Of a stretch of DNA of 6,444 nucleotides, positions 1-6,444 are shown piece by piece. Under the pieces are notes generated by a model. That model was given only the letters and a program-made list of their open reading frames with translations. It had not been told where the DNA came from and made no database searches. The stretch spans positions 1-6,444 of the forward strand of contig JAKITH010000066.1 of NCBI GenBank assembly GCA_021648185.1. Direction: 5' to 3'. Position 1 is the stretch's first letter. Every line of letters begins with the position of its first letter. Made by a program: the position numbers and the translations under genes. Origin of the DNA: Thiomicrorhabdus sp. Its GTDB lineage: Bacteria; Pseudomonadota; Gammaproteobacteria; Thiomicrospirales; Thiomicrospiraceae.

Positions 1-117
1 AATCGCGGCGAATACTTTTTTAAGTGCCGTACGCATGTCTGAACGTTTTGCTACATTTGCCTGACGTGTTTTTTCTGCCTGACGTGCGCGTTTAGTTGCT
101 TGTGCTGTATTTGCCAT
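1..117 (-). CDS. rpsT: 30S ribosomal protein S20 (N-terminal part; gene runs off the left edge)
   Basis: The first 39 codons of S20, a primary 16S rRNA-binding protein of the small subunit. The translation begins MANTAQATKRARQAEKTRQ and continues with SDMRTALKKVFAAI, matching the S20 start: a short MAN leader, then a Lys/Arg/Gln-rich helix that lies along 16S rRNA. The full protein is usually about 87 residues, so the C-terminal half is missing only because the window ends. The ATG at 117-115 has a clear ribosome binding site (GGAGAG, 129-124) six bases upstream. The gene has its own promoter and a leader of about 100 bases, separate from the rlmH operon. In E. coli S20 represses its own translation; whether that holds here is not visible. 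E. coli rpsT starts with UUG, so the ATG with a strong binding site is a difference in initiation signal. Confidence 0.95.
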   Translation of the reverse strand, partial: MANTAQATKRARQAEKTRQANVAKRSDMRTALKKVFAAI

Positions 118-154
118 TCTTAACTCTCCAATAATTAGTTTTTACACGCTAACC

Positions 155-166
155 GATCCGTAGACC
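155..166 (-). promoter_or_regulatory. Small UACG-tetraloop hairpin in the rpsT leader
   Basis: In the predicted rpsT leader RNA, GGUC (166-163) can pair with GAUC (158-155) around the loop UACG. C(UACG)G is a member of the very stable UNCG tetraloop class. The stem has only four pairs, one of them G-U. It lies about 37 bases before the start codon. A weaker GGUUAG/CUAAUU pairing follows it, just before the ribosome binding site. A role in S20 autoregulation is inference only. Confidence 0.35.
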
Positions 167-224
167 TCTATTAACATAACCCTAAATCAACTTGACCAAA
201 CAAGCCTAAAGAAAGGAACAGGGA

Positions 225-253
225 ATTATCCATATTTATCTACAAGAGGTCAA
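225..253 (-). promoter_or_regulatory. Sigma70-type promoter for rpsT
   Basis: On the minus strand TTGACC (253-248, five of six consensus bases) is followed after exactly 17 bases by GATAAT (230-225, five of six). The stretch upstream of the -35 (about 262-280) is AT-rich and could act as an UP element. Transcription would start near 218-219, giving a leader of roughly 100 bases before the rpsT ATG. It is the only convincing promoter seen between rlmH and rpsT. Confidence 0.8.
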
Positions 254-284
254 GCTCGATTCGAAATTTAACAGCTTAAAACCT

Positions 285-323
285 GGGGTCAGAGTAACAA
301 TAATTTGATTTTACTCTGACCTC
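285..323. repeat. Inverted repeat with GGGGTCAGAGTAA end; possible terminator of the rlmH operon
   Basis: GGGGTCAGAGTAA (285-297) faces TTACTCTGACCTC (311-323). Twelve of thirteen positions are complementary as DNA; the odd one is a G-T that would still pair as G-U in plus-strand RNA. The inner CAA (298-300) can also pair with TTG (305-307). The element begins 13 bases beyond the rlmH stop codon and ends about 30 bases before the rpsT -35 box. It could therefore act as terminator and insulator between the two units. However, the leftward transcript has only a short T-run after the stem (AGGTTTT), so intrinsic termination is uncertain. From memory, the GGGGTCAGAGT end resembles repeats linked to Y1/RAYT-type transposases in proteobacteria. 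Confidence 0.7.
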
Positions 324-336
324 AAACTTTAATTTT

Positions 337-807
337 TTATTCACGATGATACGGATGATTTTGAATAACTGACCACGCTCGATAGAGCTGTTCGGCCACT
401 AAAATCCGCACCATTGGATGGGGCAAGGTTAAATTCGAAAGCCCCCACTTCCATTGCGCGACATCAATAATAGATTGCTCTAGCCCATCGGGACCGCCGA
501 CAATTAAGGCGATGTCTTGCCCGCCGCCAAGCCAGTCTTCTAACTTATTGGCAAGCTTTTTGGTCGTGACTTGTTCGCCGTGTTCATCCAATACAATAAT
601 GCGTGCGCCTTTGGGAATGGCGGCGGTAATGCGCTTGGCTTCTTCGGCTTTCATTTTTTCAACGGAATTGGTTTTGCCCCGTTGTGCCATGGGCAGTTCA
701 ACCAGCTTTAAGGCACAGGATTTTGGCAATCGTTTGGCGTACTCGGCATAGCCCGTTTGCACCCATTTGGGCATTTTTTGCCCAACGGTAATAAAGTGAA
801 TGACCAT
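337..807 (-). CDS. rlmH: 23S rRNA (pseudouridine1915-N3)-methyltransferase RlmH
   Basis: RlmH is a SPOUT-class, SAM-dependent enzyme that methylates N3 of pseudouridine 1915 in helix 69 of 23S rRNA, acting on assembled 70S ribosomes. The 156-residue product matches the usual length (E. coli about 155). Visible signatures are LDEHGEQ (73-79), the SAM-binding knot loop IVGGPDGL (102-109), the LPHPMVRILVAEQLYRAW block (128-145) and the hallmark C-terminus NHPYHRE. The ATG directly abuts the TAA of the upstream DUF3616 gene with no bases between, which suggests translational coupling. A GGTGG ribosome binding site (about 819-823) lies inside that gene's last codons. It is the last gene of the leftward operon. 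In many relatives mrdA and rodA follow; here an inverted repeat and rpsT follow instead. Confidence 0.97.
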   Translation of the reverse strand: MVIHFITVGQKMPKWVQTGYAEYAKRLPKSCALKLVELPMAQRGKTNSVEKMKAEEAKRITAAIPKGARIIVLDEHGEQVTTKKLANKLEDWLGGGQDIALIVGGPDGLEQSIIDVAQWKWGLSNLTLPHPMVRILVAEQLYRAWSVIQNHPYHRE

Positions 808-1749
808 TTAGTTCGTTCCACCTTCAATTTTAATCTGAGAGTAGTCTAGAAAAACATAACAGCCGTTAGCGCGTTTGGATGAATTGCCCACATCAAATAC
901 GATCATTAATTTCTTCCCCCCCCTATCTCGTACTGATGTAATGCCTTCTGCATTAGATAGGTTTAATTTTCCATTAATACGAACTCGGCGTGGTTGCTCG
1001 CTCTCTTTGCCACTCCACCACCATAGTTTAAATTTTTTGCCTTTTTTCTCATAACGACTCACAATCAAATAGCCGTTTAAATAAGGGTCAAACGTAATCG
1101 AACGAATACCGCCCTTGTCTAAATCAAGATAAATGGGAGTCTTTTTAAAATGAGGACGCGCACCTTGTTCAAAGATGGCTTTGGGGTTTTTCAGAACCAA
1201 TATAACGGCTTTTTGGTTTACAACGGGGCTGCGTAAGCCAATCAGAAGCTGCTTTTTGTCTTGATCAAAACTGAGGCCTTCAATATTAAAGCCACTGTTT
1301 TGTTTTACATCTTGCTCCTTACCCGCTGTTTTTAATGCCTTACTGAGTGAGACCATCTCTTTTCGTAAATGGCTGACCACCGTTACATCACGAACACGCT
1401 GGCCATCAACCCTAAAACGCACCAATTTTTCGCGCGTCTTAGAACGCTTACCATCCTTGGTTCGAGAGTGAGAGGTGATGACATAAACAAAACCTTGTTT
1501 ATCTTGCGCCACCCCTTCCAGATCGGCTAATGTTCCGAGTGCGGTATCATTAGACAAAAAAGAGTGCGCCCCCGTATGAGAGAGTAAACGAATGGGCTTC
1601 TTTTTTTCATCTTCAACCACTAAAAAACGGCCATCCAATAACGACACAACACCCGAGGGTTCACTTAATGCGCCACACGATTGGCGCTCTATGGCAGAAA
1701 ATGCATTAAGAGGGACAAGCAGGATGAAAAAAACGATCCAAAAAGGCAT
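808..1749 (-). CDS. Secreted DUF3616-family protein, probable beta-propeller, function unknown
   Basis: A 313-residue protein with a probable Sec signal peptide (hydrophobic about residues 3-16, cleavage probably after AFSA at 16-19), so periplasmic or exported. As I recall the family, DUF3616 features are: DLEGVAQDKQGFVYVITSHSR (76-96), a basic stretch with R-x2-LVRF (106-112), NIEGLSFD with LLIGLRSP (155-174), GIRSITFDP with GYLIVS (214-231), and NAEGIT (266-271). Such repeats resemble esterase-like phytase or NHL-type propeller blades, but no activity can be assigned. The only cysteines seen are C25 and C297, so a disulfide closing the ring is possible. The mature protein is rich in Lys and Arg. 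The ATG has a G-rich binding site made of a run of seven G, and the gene contains a run of eight G at codons 276-278. It lies between rsfS and rlmH, 24 bases after the former and abutting the latter. Codons look more A/T-rich than in proA or leuS, hinting at later insertion. Confidence 0.8.
   Translation of the reverse strand: MPFWIVFFILLVPLNAFSAIERQSCGALSEPSGVVSLLDGRFLVVEDEKKKPIRLLSHTGAHSFLSNDTALGTLADLEGVAQDKQGFVYVITSHSRTKDGKRSKTREKLVRFRVDGQRVRDVTVVSHLRKEMVSLSKALKTAGKEQDVKQNSGFNIEGLSFDQDKKQLLIGLRSPVVNQKAVILVLKNPKAIFEQGARPHFKKTPIYLDLDKGGIRSITFDPYLNGYLIVSRYEKKGKKFKLWWWSGKESEQPRRVRINGKLNLSNAEGITSVRDRGGKKLMIVFDVGNSSKRANGCYVFLDYSQIKIEGGTN
916..923 (-). repeat. Run of eight G inside the DUF3616 gene
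   Basis: Eight consecutive G on the coding strand cover codons 276-278 (Arg-Gly-Gly). Reading the shifted frames, loss of one G brings a TAA within five codons, and gain of one G brings a TGA within about ten. Either change would remove the last 35 or so residues, including C297. The length and position fit a slippage-prone tract, but one sequence cannot show variation. Confidence 0.6.
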
Positions 1750-1754
1750 TTTCT

Positions 1755-1761
1755 CCCCCCC
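1755..1761 (-). promoter_or_regulatory. Run of seven G forming the ribosome binding site of the DUF3616 gene
   Basis: The minus strand reads AGGTAGGGGGGGAGAAA directly before the ATG at 1749-1747. The G-run supplies or flanks the Shine-Dalgarno contact (GGGAG), so a change in its length would alter how the site pairs and possibly its spacing. It is one of three long G-runs in the window, all with an A before and A(A)GAA after. Confidence 0.55.
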
Positions 1762-1773
1762 TACCTAACTCAC

Positions 1774-2124
1774 TTACTCTGCAACATCACTGGACGGTTT
1801 CACTTCCCACAGCTTTTCCAACGCATAGTGAGCGCGAGCCCCTTCGGTCATCACGTGCACAATGGTGTCGCTTAAATCAATCAATACCCAGTCCGGCTGA
1901 GGGCCTGCTTCCACACCAAGCGGTGGTTCGCCTAAATCCTTAAAGGCTTGAGCCACAAAATTACCCGATGATTTTACATGGGTGGTTGAAGTACCTGTTG
2001 CAATAATCATTCGATCTGCAAAGTTACTCACTTTCGAAATATCAATCACTTGAATATCGCGTGCTTTTGCGTCTTCTAACGTACTCACCACTAAGTCTTC
2101 AACGGCTTTTAAATCCATACTCAT
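1774..2124 (-). CDS. rsfS: Ribosomal silencing factor RsfS (YbeB/DUF143 family)
   Basis: RsfS binds ribosomal protein L14 (uL14) on the free large subunit and blocks subunit joining, lowering translation when nutrients are short. The 116-residue product carries the family pattern: an N-terminal helix ending DIQVIDIS (23-30), FADRMIIATGTSTTHVKS (35-52), then GVEAGPQPDWVLIDLSDTIV (70-89) and the end block VHVMTEGARAHYALEKLW (89-106). E. coli RsfS is about 105 residues; this one has a short acidic tail. The ATG at 2124-2122 is chosen because AAGAGA (2140-2135) lies about ten bases upstream. The second ATG, at codon 3, would be too far from it. The binding site overlaps the nadD stop codon, with 14 bases between the genes. 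Confidence 0.96.
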   Translation of the reverse strand: MSMDLKAVEDLVVSTLEDAKARDIQVIDISKVSNFADRMIIATGTSTTHVKSSGNFVAQAFKDLGEPPLGVEAGPQPDWVLIDLSDTIVHVMTEGARAHYALEKLWEVKPSSDVAE

Positions 2125-2138
2125 ATATTTATATTCTC

Positions 2139-2774
2139 TTATTTTAGCGGGGTCGTTTGGTACAACCCCTGTTGTTTAATTAAATTTTCTACGGAGGGCG
2201 GTAATAAATAATCAACCGCATCTCCGCGCTGAAAGTGCGCTTTAATAAGCGTGGAACTAATGTCCAACTGGGTAACGGCGACCTCTACAATCTGTCCATG
2301 CTTCTCGGTCAGTTGATCAACATGATGTGCTTGATAAATGACACCCGACTCACAATCCACCGGAATCGGTTCACCAGGGCGATGCATCACCGCAATGTTT
2401 GCCAACGTTAAAATGCGCTCCCAGTCGTGCCAGGTATGGAACTTTGCAAACGCATCGGTTCCCATCATTAACACTAAACTATCGTCTTGAAATTGCTGTT
2501 TTAATGCCAGCAACGTGTGCACCATATAAGAGGGGCCTGGCTGCTCCATCTCAAACGTTTCAAGCTCAAACGCATCTTGATAGCGAACCGCAACCTCAAT
2601 CATGTCACAACGCAACTTCCCACTGGCTTGGGGTTGCTCACGATGCACGGGTTTATAACAGGGGACAAACCTTACATGATCCAATCCAAGCTGTTGATAC
2701 ACATCAAGTGCCGGACGTAAATGCCCATAATGAATGGGGTCAAACGTACCGCCATTAACACCAATAAATTTCAT
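2139..2774 (-). CDS. nadD: Nicotinate-nucleotide adenylyltransferase NadD
   Basis: NadD joins nicotinate mononucleotide and ATP to make deamido-NAD and pyrophosphate in cytoplasmic NAD synthesis. The 211-residue length is close to E. coli NadD (213). The nucleotidyltransferase signature GGTFDPIHYGH (8-18) contains the ATP-binding HxGH-type motif (H15-Y-G-H18). It is followed by VRFVPCYKPVHR (34-45), the substrate-side MMGTDAFAKFHTWHDWERIL (103-122) and the second ATP motif ISSTLIK (172-178, usual form ISSTxIR). A good ribosome binding site, AGGAAG (2785-2780), sits five bases before the ATG. The gene follows proA by 13 bases and precedes rsfS by 14. The proA-nadD-rsfS order also occurs in pseudomonads. 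Confidence 0.97.
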   Translation of the reverse strand: MKFIGVNGGTFDPIHYGHLRPALDVYQQLGLDHVRFVPCYKPVHREQPQASGKLRCDMIEVAVRYQDAFELETFEMEQPGPSYMVHTLLALKQQFQDDSLVLMMGTDAFAKFHTWHDWERILTLANIAVMHRPGEPIPVDCESGVIYQAHHVDQLTEKHGQIVEVAVTQLDISSTLIKAHFQRGDAVDYLLPPSVENLIKQQGLYQTTPLK

Positions 2775-2787
2775 ACTGACTTCCTAA

Positions 2788-4041
2788 TTACGTTCGAATG
2801 TGTCCGTCACCCAACACGATGTATTTTTGTGAGGTTAAGCCTTCTAAACCCACCGGACCACGGGCGTGAAATTTATCGGTACTGATACCAATTTCCGCAC
2901 CCAAGCCGTACTCAAATCCATCTGCAAACCGCGTGGAAGCATTGACCATCACCGAGCTGGAATCCACCTCTGCCAAAAAACGACGTGAGGTTGAAAAATT
3001 TTCGGTAATAATGGATTCAGTGTGCGCCGAACTGTAACGGGCGATGTGATCCATTGCCTCGTCCACGCCTGACACCACTTTAATGGATAAAATGGGGGCT
3101 AAATATTCAGTGGCCCAATCTTCATCCGTTGCGGCATTGACCTCAATAATGGCTTGCGTTTGTGCGCAGCCACGTAACTCAACCCCTTTTTCAGTCAATA
3201 ACTTAGCCAGTTCTGGCAATACCTTTTGGGCTTGTGATTCTGCCACCAATAAGGTTTCCAGTGCATTACACACGCCATAACGATGGGTTTTTGAGTTTAA
3301 AGTCACCTTAATGGCTTTGTCGTAGTCGGCATCGTCATCAATATAGACATGGCAAATGCCGTCTAAATGTTTAATCACGGGAACGCGCGCATGTTCGCTG
3401 ATGCGCTCAATCAACCCTTTGCCACCACGCGGGATAATCACATCCACAAACGCTGGCATCGCAATCAACTCGCCTACCGCTTCACGGTCGGTTGTCGCGA
3501 CCACTTGCACCGCTGTTTCGGGCAAACCAACGGAGTTCAGTGCGTCTTTAATGCACGTGGCTAACGCTTGATTGGAAAACGCGGCTTCAGAACCGCCACG
3601 CAAAATCGCGGCATTGCCGGACTTTAAACACAAGGCGGCCGCGTCAATGGTCACATTGGGACGAGATTCGTAAATAATGCCCACCACGCCTAAAGGCACA
3701 CGCATTTTACCCACTTGAATGCCTGAAGGTAAAAAACGCATGTCGTTAATTTCACCAATCGGATCTTGCAAATTGGCAACCTGACGCAACCCTTCGGCCA
3801 TGCCTGCAATGCCCGCATCGGTGATCGCAAGGCGATCCAGCATCGCGGCATCTAAGCCTTTCTCTTTGCCTTGGGCTAAGTCTTTGGCGTTTTCCGCTTT
3901 TAACTGCTCGGCGGAGTTTTCCAACGCATCGGCCATCGCTAATAAGGCACGATTTTTATCGTCGGTGGTGGCTTTCACCAACGCACGAGAGGCGGCACGC
4001 GCCTGCTGTCCTAACGTATTCATGTACTCTTTTACATTCAT
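2788..4041 (-). CDS. proA: Gamma-glutamyl phosphate reductase ProA
   Basis: ProA reduces gamma-glutamyl phosphate with NADPH to glutamate-5-semialdehyde, the second step of proline synthesis from glutamate. The length of 417 residues equals the E. coli enzyme. Visible features are the cofactor-binding [14 protein letters not shown] (140-153), [11 protein letters not shown] (201-211), [11 protein letters not shown] (225-235), the catalytic cysteine in [12 protein letters not shown] (C258), a match to the ProA signature around 323-344 ([13 protein letters not shown]), and [17 protein letters not shown] (391-407). The ATG at 4041-4039 lies five bases after the holA TAG, with a weak GAGTGAG binding site inside the holA end. 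An ATG at codon 7 exists but its upstream spacing is poor. proB, the partner kinase, is not in the window. Confidence 0.98.
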   Translation of the reverse strand: MNVKEYMNTLGQQARAASRALVKATTDDKNRALLAMADALENSAEQLKAENAKDLAQGKEKGLDAAMLDRLAITDAGIAGMAEGLRQVANLQDPIGEINDMRFLPSGIQVGKMRVPLGVVGIIYESRPNVTIDAAALCLKSGNAAILRGGSEAAFSNQALATCIKDALNSVGLPETAVQVVATTDREAVGELIAMPAFVDVIIPRGGKGLIERISEHARVPVIKHLDGICHVYIDDDADYDKAIKVTLNSKTHRYGVCNALETLLVAESQAQKVLPELAKLLTEKGVELRGCAQTQAIIEVNAATDEDWATEYLAPILSIKVVSGVDEAMDHIARYSSAHTESIITENFSTSRRFLAEVDSSSVMVNASTRFADGFEYGLGAEIGISTDKFHARGPVGLEGLTSQKYIVLGDGHIRT

Positions 4042-4046
4042 TTTAT

Positions 4047-5099
4047 CTACTCACTCTGATTTTGTGCCATTTTTAAAACTAATTGCGACATTTCCAACCA
4101 AACTTCATCCCCATTTAAAACAGGACGAATGCCTTTAATCATTAAATCAATTTTTAATGCGTGGCTTAATAAACGTTGCCAACTGGCTAACCCATTTCGA
4201 TTTAATGCGCTGGTAAATTCGGCCTGCCGAGAGGACCAAATACGACACTGTTTAAACGCTTGCCCCATGCCCATGTGTTGCGACAACTGCGATAACTCAA
4301 TTAACTGGCGCAACTCTTTTGACAGCAACCACAACAAAACGGGGGCTTCAATGCCCTCTTCCCGCAGACGATTTAACATCTGTAAACTGTAGGTCACTTG
4401 CCCCTTTAATACCGAGGTTGCCAGTGCAAATAATTGATAGTGCGCCTGATCGACCACCTGATCTAAAATCGTTTGAGTGGAGATCACCGCCCCATCCGCT
4501 AACACCAACGACAACTTAACCAGCTCTTGATCGGCGGCCAGCAAGTTGCCCTCTACACGCTCGGCCAATAAGGCGGCGGCTTCGCGTTCCAGTTGCAACC
4601 CCAAAGACAACGCACGCTGTTGGCACCAATTAGGCAACGCGTTCAAGGGAACGGGCTTGGCTTGCACCACCAAACCTGCTGATTCAATCGCGCTTACCCA
4701 TTTTGATTTCGTTTGCCGTGCGTCTAAACGTTCGCACTGAATCACAATCACCAATTCAGGCGGCAGATCGCGGGAGAGCGTTTGAGCGAATTTACACCAG
4801 TTCTGAATAAATTCTCCCCCCCCTCTTCCTGGCGAGCCTTTTGGCATGTTAACAACCATCATCCGTTGTTCGGCAAACAAAGAACCCGCTTGCGTTTCCA
4901 TCTGCAACCCTTGCCAATCGAATGTTGCATCCACATCGAACACGTCGCCCGTTAAATACCCTTTGGATTGCAAGGCTTGGCGCAAGCCATCGTAACTCTC
5001 TCGAATAAAAAGCGGCTCTTCACCATACAGCAGATAAACCGGTTGGACGACGAACTGATCCGACTGTAACTGGTTTAAAAAGGCGCTTGATAGAATCAT
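4047..5099 (-). CDS. holA: DNA polymerase III delta subunit (clamp loader)
   Basis: HolA (delta) is the wrench of the clamp-loader complex: it opens the beta sliding clamp and works with delta-prime and the DnaX subunits. The 350-residue product compares with 343 in E. coli. The N-terminal AAA+-like domain starts [17 protein letters not shown] (19-35), with a degenerate nucleotide loop as expected for a subunit that does not hydrolyse ATP. The middle shows [16 protein letters not shown] (73-88) and [19 protein letters not shown] (116-134). The C-terminal collar helices include [17 protein letters not shown] (217-233) and [16 protein letters not shown] (251-266). A run of eight G encodes Gly-Gly-Gly at 93-95. 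The ATG lies nine bases after the lptE stop and has no clear Shine-Dalgarno, so coupling to lptE is likely. A perfect DnaA box lies just upstream. Confidence 0.95.
   Translation of the reverse strand: MILSSAFLNQLQSDQFVVQPVYLLYGEEPLFIRESYDGLRQALQSKGYLTGDVFDVDATFDWQGLQMETQAGSLFAEQRMMVVNMPKGSPGRGGGEFIQNWCKFAQTLSRDLPPELVIVIQCERLDARQTKSKWVSAIESAGLVVQAKPVPLNALPNWCQQRALSLGLQLEREAAALLAERVEGNLLAADQELVKLSLVLADGAVISTQTILDQVVDQAHYQLFALATSVLKGQVTYSLQMLNRLREEGIEAPVLLWLLSKELRQLIELSQLSQHMGMGQAFKQCRIWSSRQAEFTSALNRNGLASWQRLLSHALKIDLMIKGIRPVLNGDEVWLEMSQLVLKMAQNQSE
4816..4823 (-). repeat. Run of eight G inside holA
   Basis: The coding strand reads AAGAGGGGGGGGAGAATT, giving Gly-Arg-Gly-Gly-Gly at 91-95 in a surface-loop-like Gly-rich stretch of HolA. 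Codons GGG GGG GGA were used although any Gly codon would serve. Slippage here would break an essential gene. Confidence 0.55.
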
Positions 5100-5108
5100 A
5101 CAATCACA

Positions 5109-5699
5109 CTACGGGTTATCCACAGGTTTAGAGGAATCCGTTGCCGGTTTGGCTAAATTAAATTGTTGTTGTACCGCACGATTAATACGATCCATCATCT
5201 GTCTTGCCAAAGCCTCTGCCATACTTTGTCGCATATCAATCAGCTCTTGTTCCGAAGCCAATAAGGCGGCGGTTTCAATCTGACGATCGCGATAGGTTTC
5301 GGCTGTGCCCGAGACCAATAAATTACCGGTTGCTCCCCAAACGGCGGTAAACGACTGCGACATTTTTAACAGCTCTGCCGTGGCATCGCCTTGTCCAGAA
5401 TAGGCGGTGCGTGAGACACTATAGGCCGTGGGTTGCAATCGGATAATGACCTCTGCTTGATGCTCTGAATCGAGTTTTTGCACGCCAGACATCGCTAATT
5501 GTTTACGCAGTGCTTGTTGTACTTCAATTCGCGCTTGCAACTCATTTTGCACAAACACGGTTTTAAATTGCAACTGACCCAGTGAGTCCATACCTCTTAA
5601 CTGAAAACCGCAACCGCTTAGCACACTGACAAACAGACTCACAATCAATAGCGCACCCAGCCCTTGTCGATTGACCGTATGAAAGAGGCTTACTCTCAT
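5109..5699 (-). CDS. lptE: LPS-assembly lipoprotein LptE
   Basis: LptE (formerly RlpB) is an outer-membrane lipoprotein that plugs and assembles the LptD barrel, the final step of lipopolysaccharide export. The N-terminus has a positively charged start, a hydrophobic segment (about residues 14-28 from the ATG) and a lipobox LSGC followed by GFQLRG, the family hallmark. The lipidated cysteine is residue 30 from the ATG. The rest shows the expected beta/alpha pattern with a tyrosine/serine strand (YSVSRTAYSG) and C-terminal helix EQELIDMRQSMAEALARQMMDRI. The length of 196 residues is typical. The ATG at 5699-5697 is preferred. A TTG one codon upstream (5702-5700) would add one residue, and AAAGG is placed acceptably for either. 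It starts five bases after leuS stops. Confidence 0.93.
   Translation of the reverse strand: MRVSLFHTVNRQGLGALLIVSLFVSVLSGCGFQLRGMDSLGQLQFKTVFVQNELQARIEVQQALRKQLAMSGVQKLDSEHQAEVIIRLQPTAYSVSRTAYSGQGDATAELLKMSQSFTAVWGATGNLLVSGTAETYRDRQIETAALLASEQELIDMRQSMAEALARQMMDRINRAVQQQFNLAKPATDSSKPVDNP
5116..5124 (+). promoter_or_regulatory. Perfect DnaA box (TTATCCACA) just upstream of holA
   Basis: TTATCCACA on the plus strand equals the strong DnaA consensus. It lies inside the last codons of lptE, 16 bases before the holA start codon. One perfect box with no second one nearby is not an origin. It might tune holA transcription, act as a titration site, or be chance: a given 9-mer is expected roughly 0.05 times on both strands of a window this size. 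The codons (Val-Asp-Asn) are ordinary. Confidence 0.45.
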
Positions 5700-5704
5700 C
5701 AAAC

Positions 5705-6444
<740 letters not shown>

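Noticed and set aside
131..200. A second rpsT promoter closer to the gene
   Set aside because: Candidates such as TTGGTC or TTGATT lack a good -10 at 16-18 bases.
226..234. TTATCCATA, one base from a DnaA box
   Set aside because: It overlaps the rpsT -10 region, whose AT-rich bases explain it, and the mismatch is in the conserved CACA part.
512..751. Plus-strand open frames across the window (for example 512-751, 1681-1875, 2399-2758, 3083-3280, 3800-4138, 4129-4392)
   Set aside because: They lie opposite well-supported minus-strand genes, show no recognisable domains, and read as low-complexity translations of the opposite strand.
5700..5702. TTG as the lptE start codon
   Set aside because: An ATG follows immediately with acceptable spacing to the same AAAGG, so the TTG is less likely, though it would change only one residue.

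Overview
This is a conserved housekeeping region of a gammaproteobacterium with mid-range base composition. The gene order leuS-lptE-holA-(proA)-nadD-rsfS-...-rlmH is the familiar gammaproteobacterial cluster, and the protein signatures (LptE lipobox, a gammaproteobacterial HolA) agree. A sulfur-oxidising Thiotrichales/Thiomicrospira-like lineage would fit, but that is a guess. No phage, plasmid, CRISPR or tRNA feature was seen.

Every gene reads leftward on the minus strand. From right to left: the C-terminal part of leucyl-tRNA synthetase (leuS, cut by the window edge at its KMSKS loop); lptE, an outer-membrane lipoprotein for LPS export; holA, the delta subunit of the DNA polymerase III clamp loader; proA, proline synthesis; nadD, NAD synthesis; rsfS, the ribosome silencing factor; a secreted DUF3616 beta-propeller-like protein of unknown role; and rlmH, the 23S rRNA pseudouridine methyltransferase. 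Gaps are 0 to 24 bases, so these eight genes look like one transcription unit with probable translational coupling. Below rlmH lies a 13-bp-stem inverted repeat. After it a good sigma70-type promoter drives a separate gene, rpsT (ribosomal protein S20), whose 3' end lies outside the window.

The genes serve unrelated essential tasks (tRNA charging, envelope assembly, replication, proline and NAD synthesis, ribosome maturation and silencing), as usual for this growth-linked cluster. Four things depart from the ordinary: a DUF3616 gene sits between rsfS and rlmH, which are normally neighbours; three runs of 7 to 8 G lie on the coding strand in very similar flanks, two of them in or just before the DUF3616 gene; a perfect DnaA box lies just upstream of holA; and the inverted repeat carries a GGGGTCAGAGTAA end that resembles ends I associate with RAYT-type repeats. 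I see no complete new system. These are leads, not demonstrated functions.
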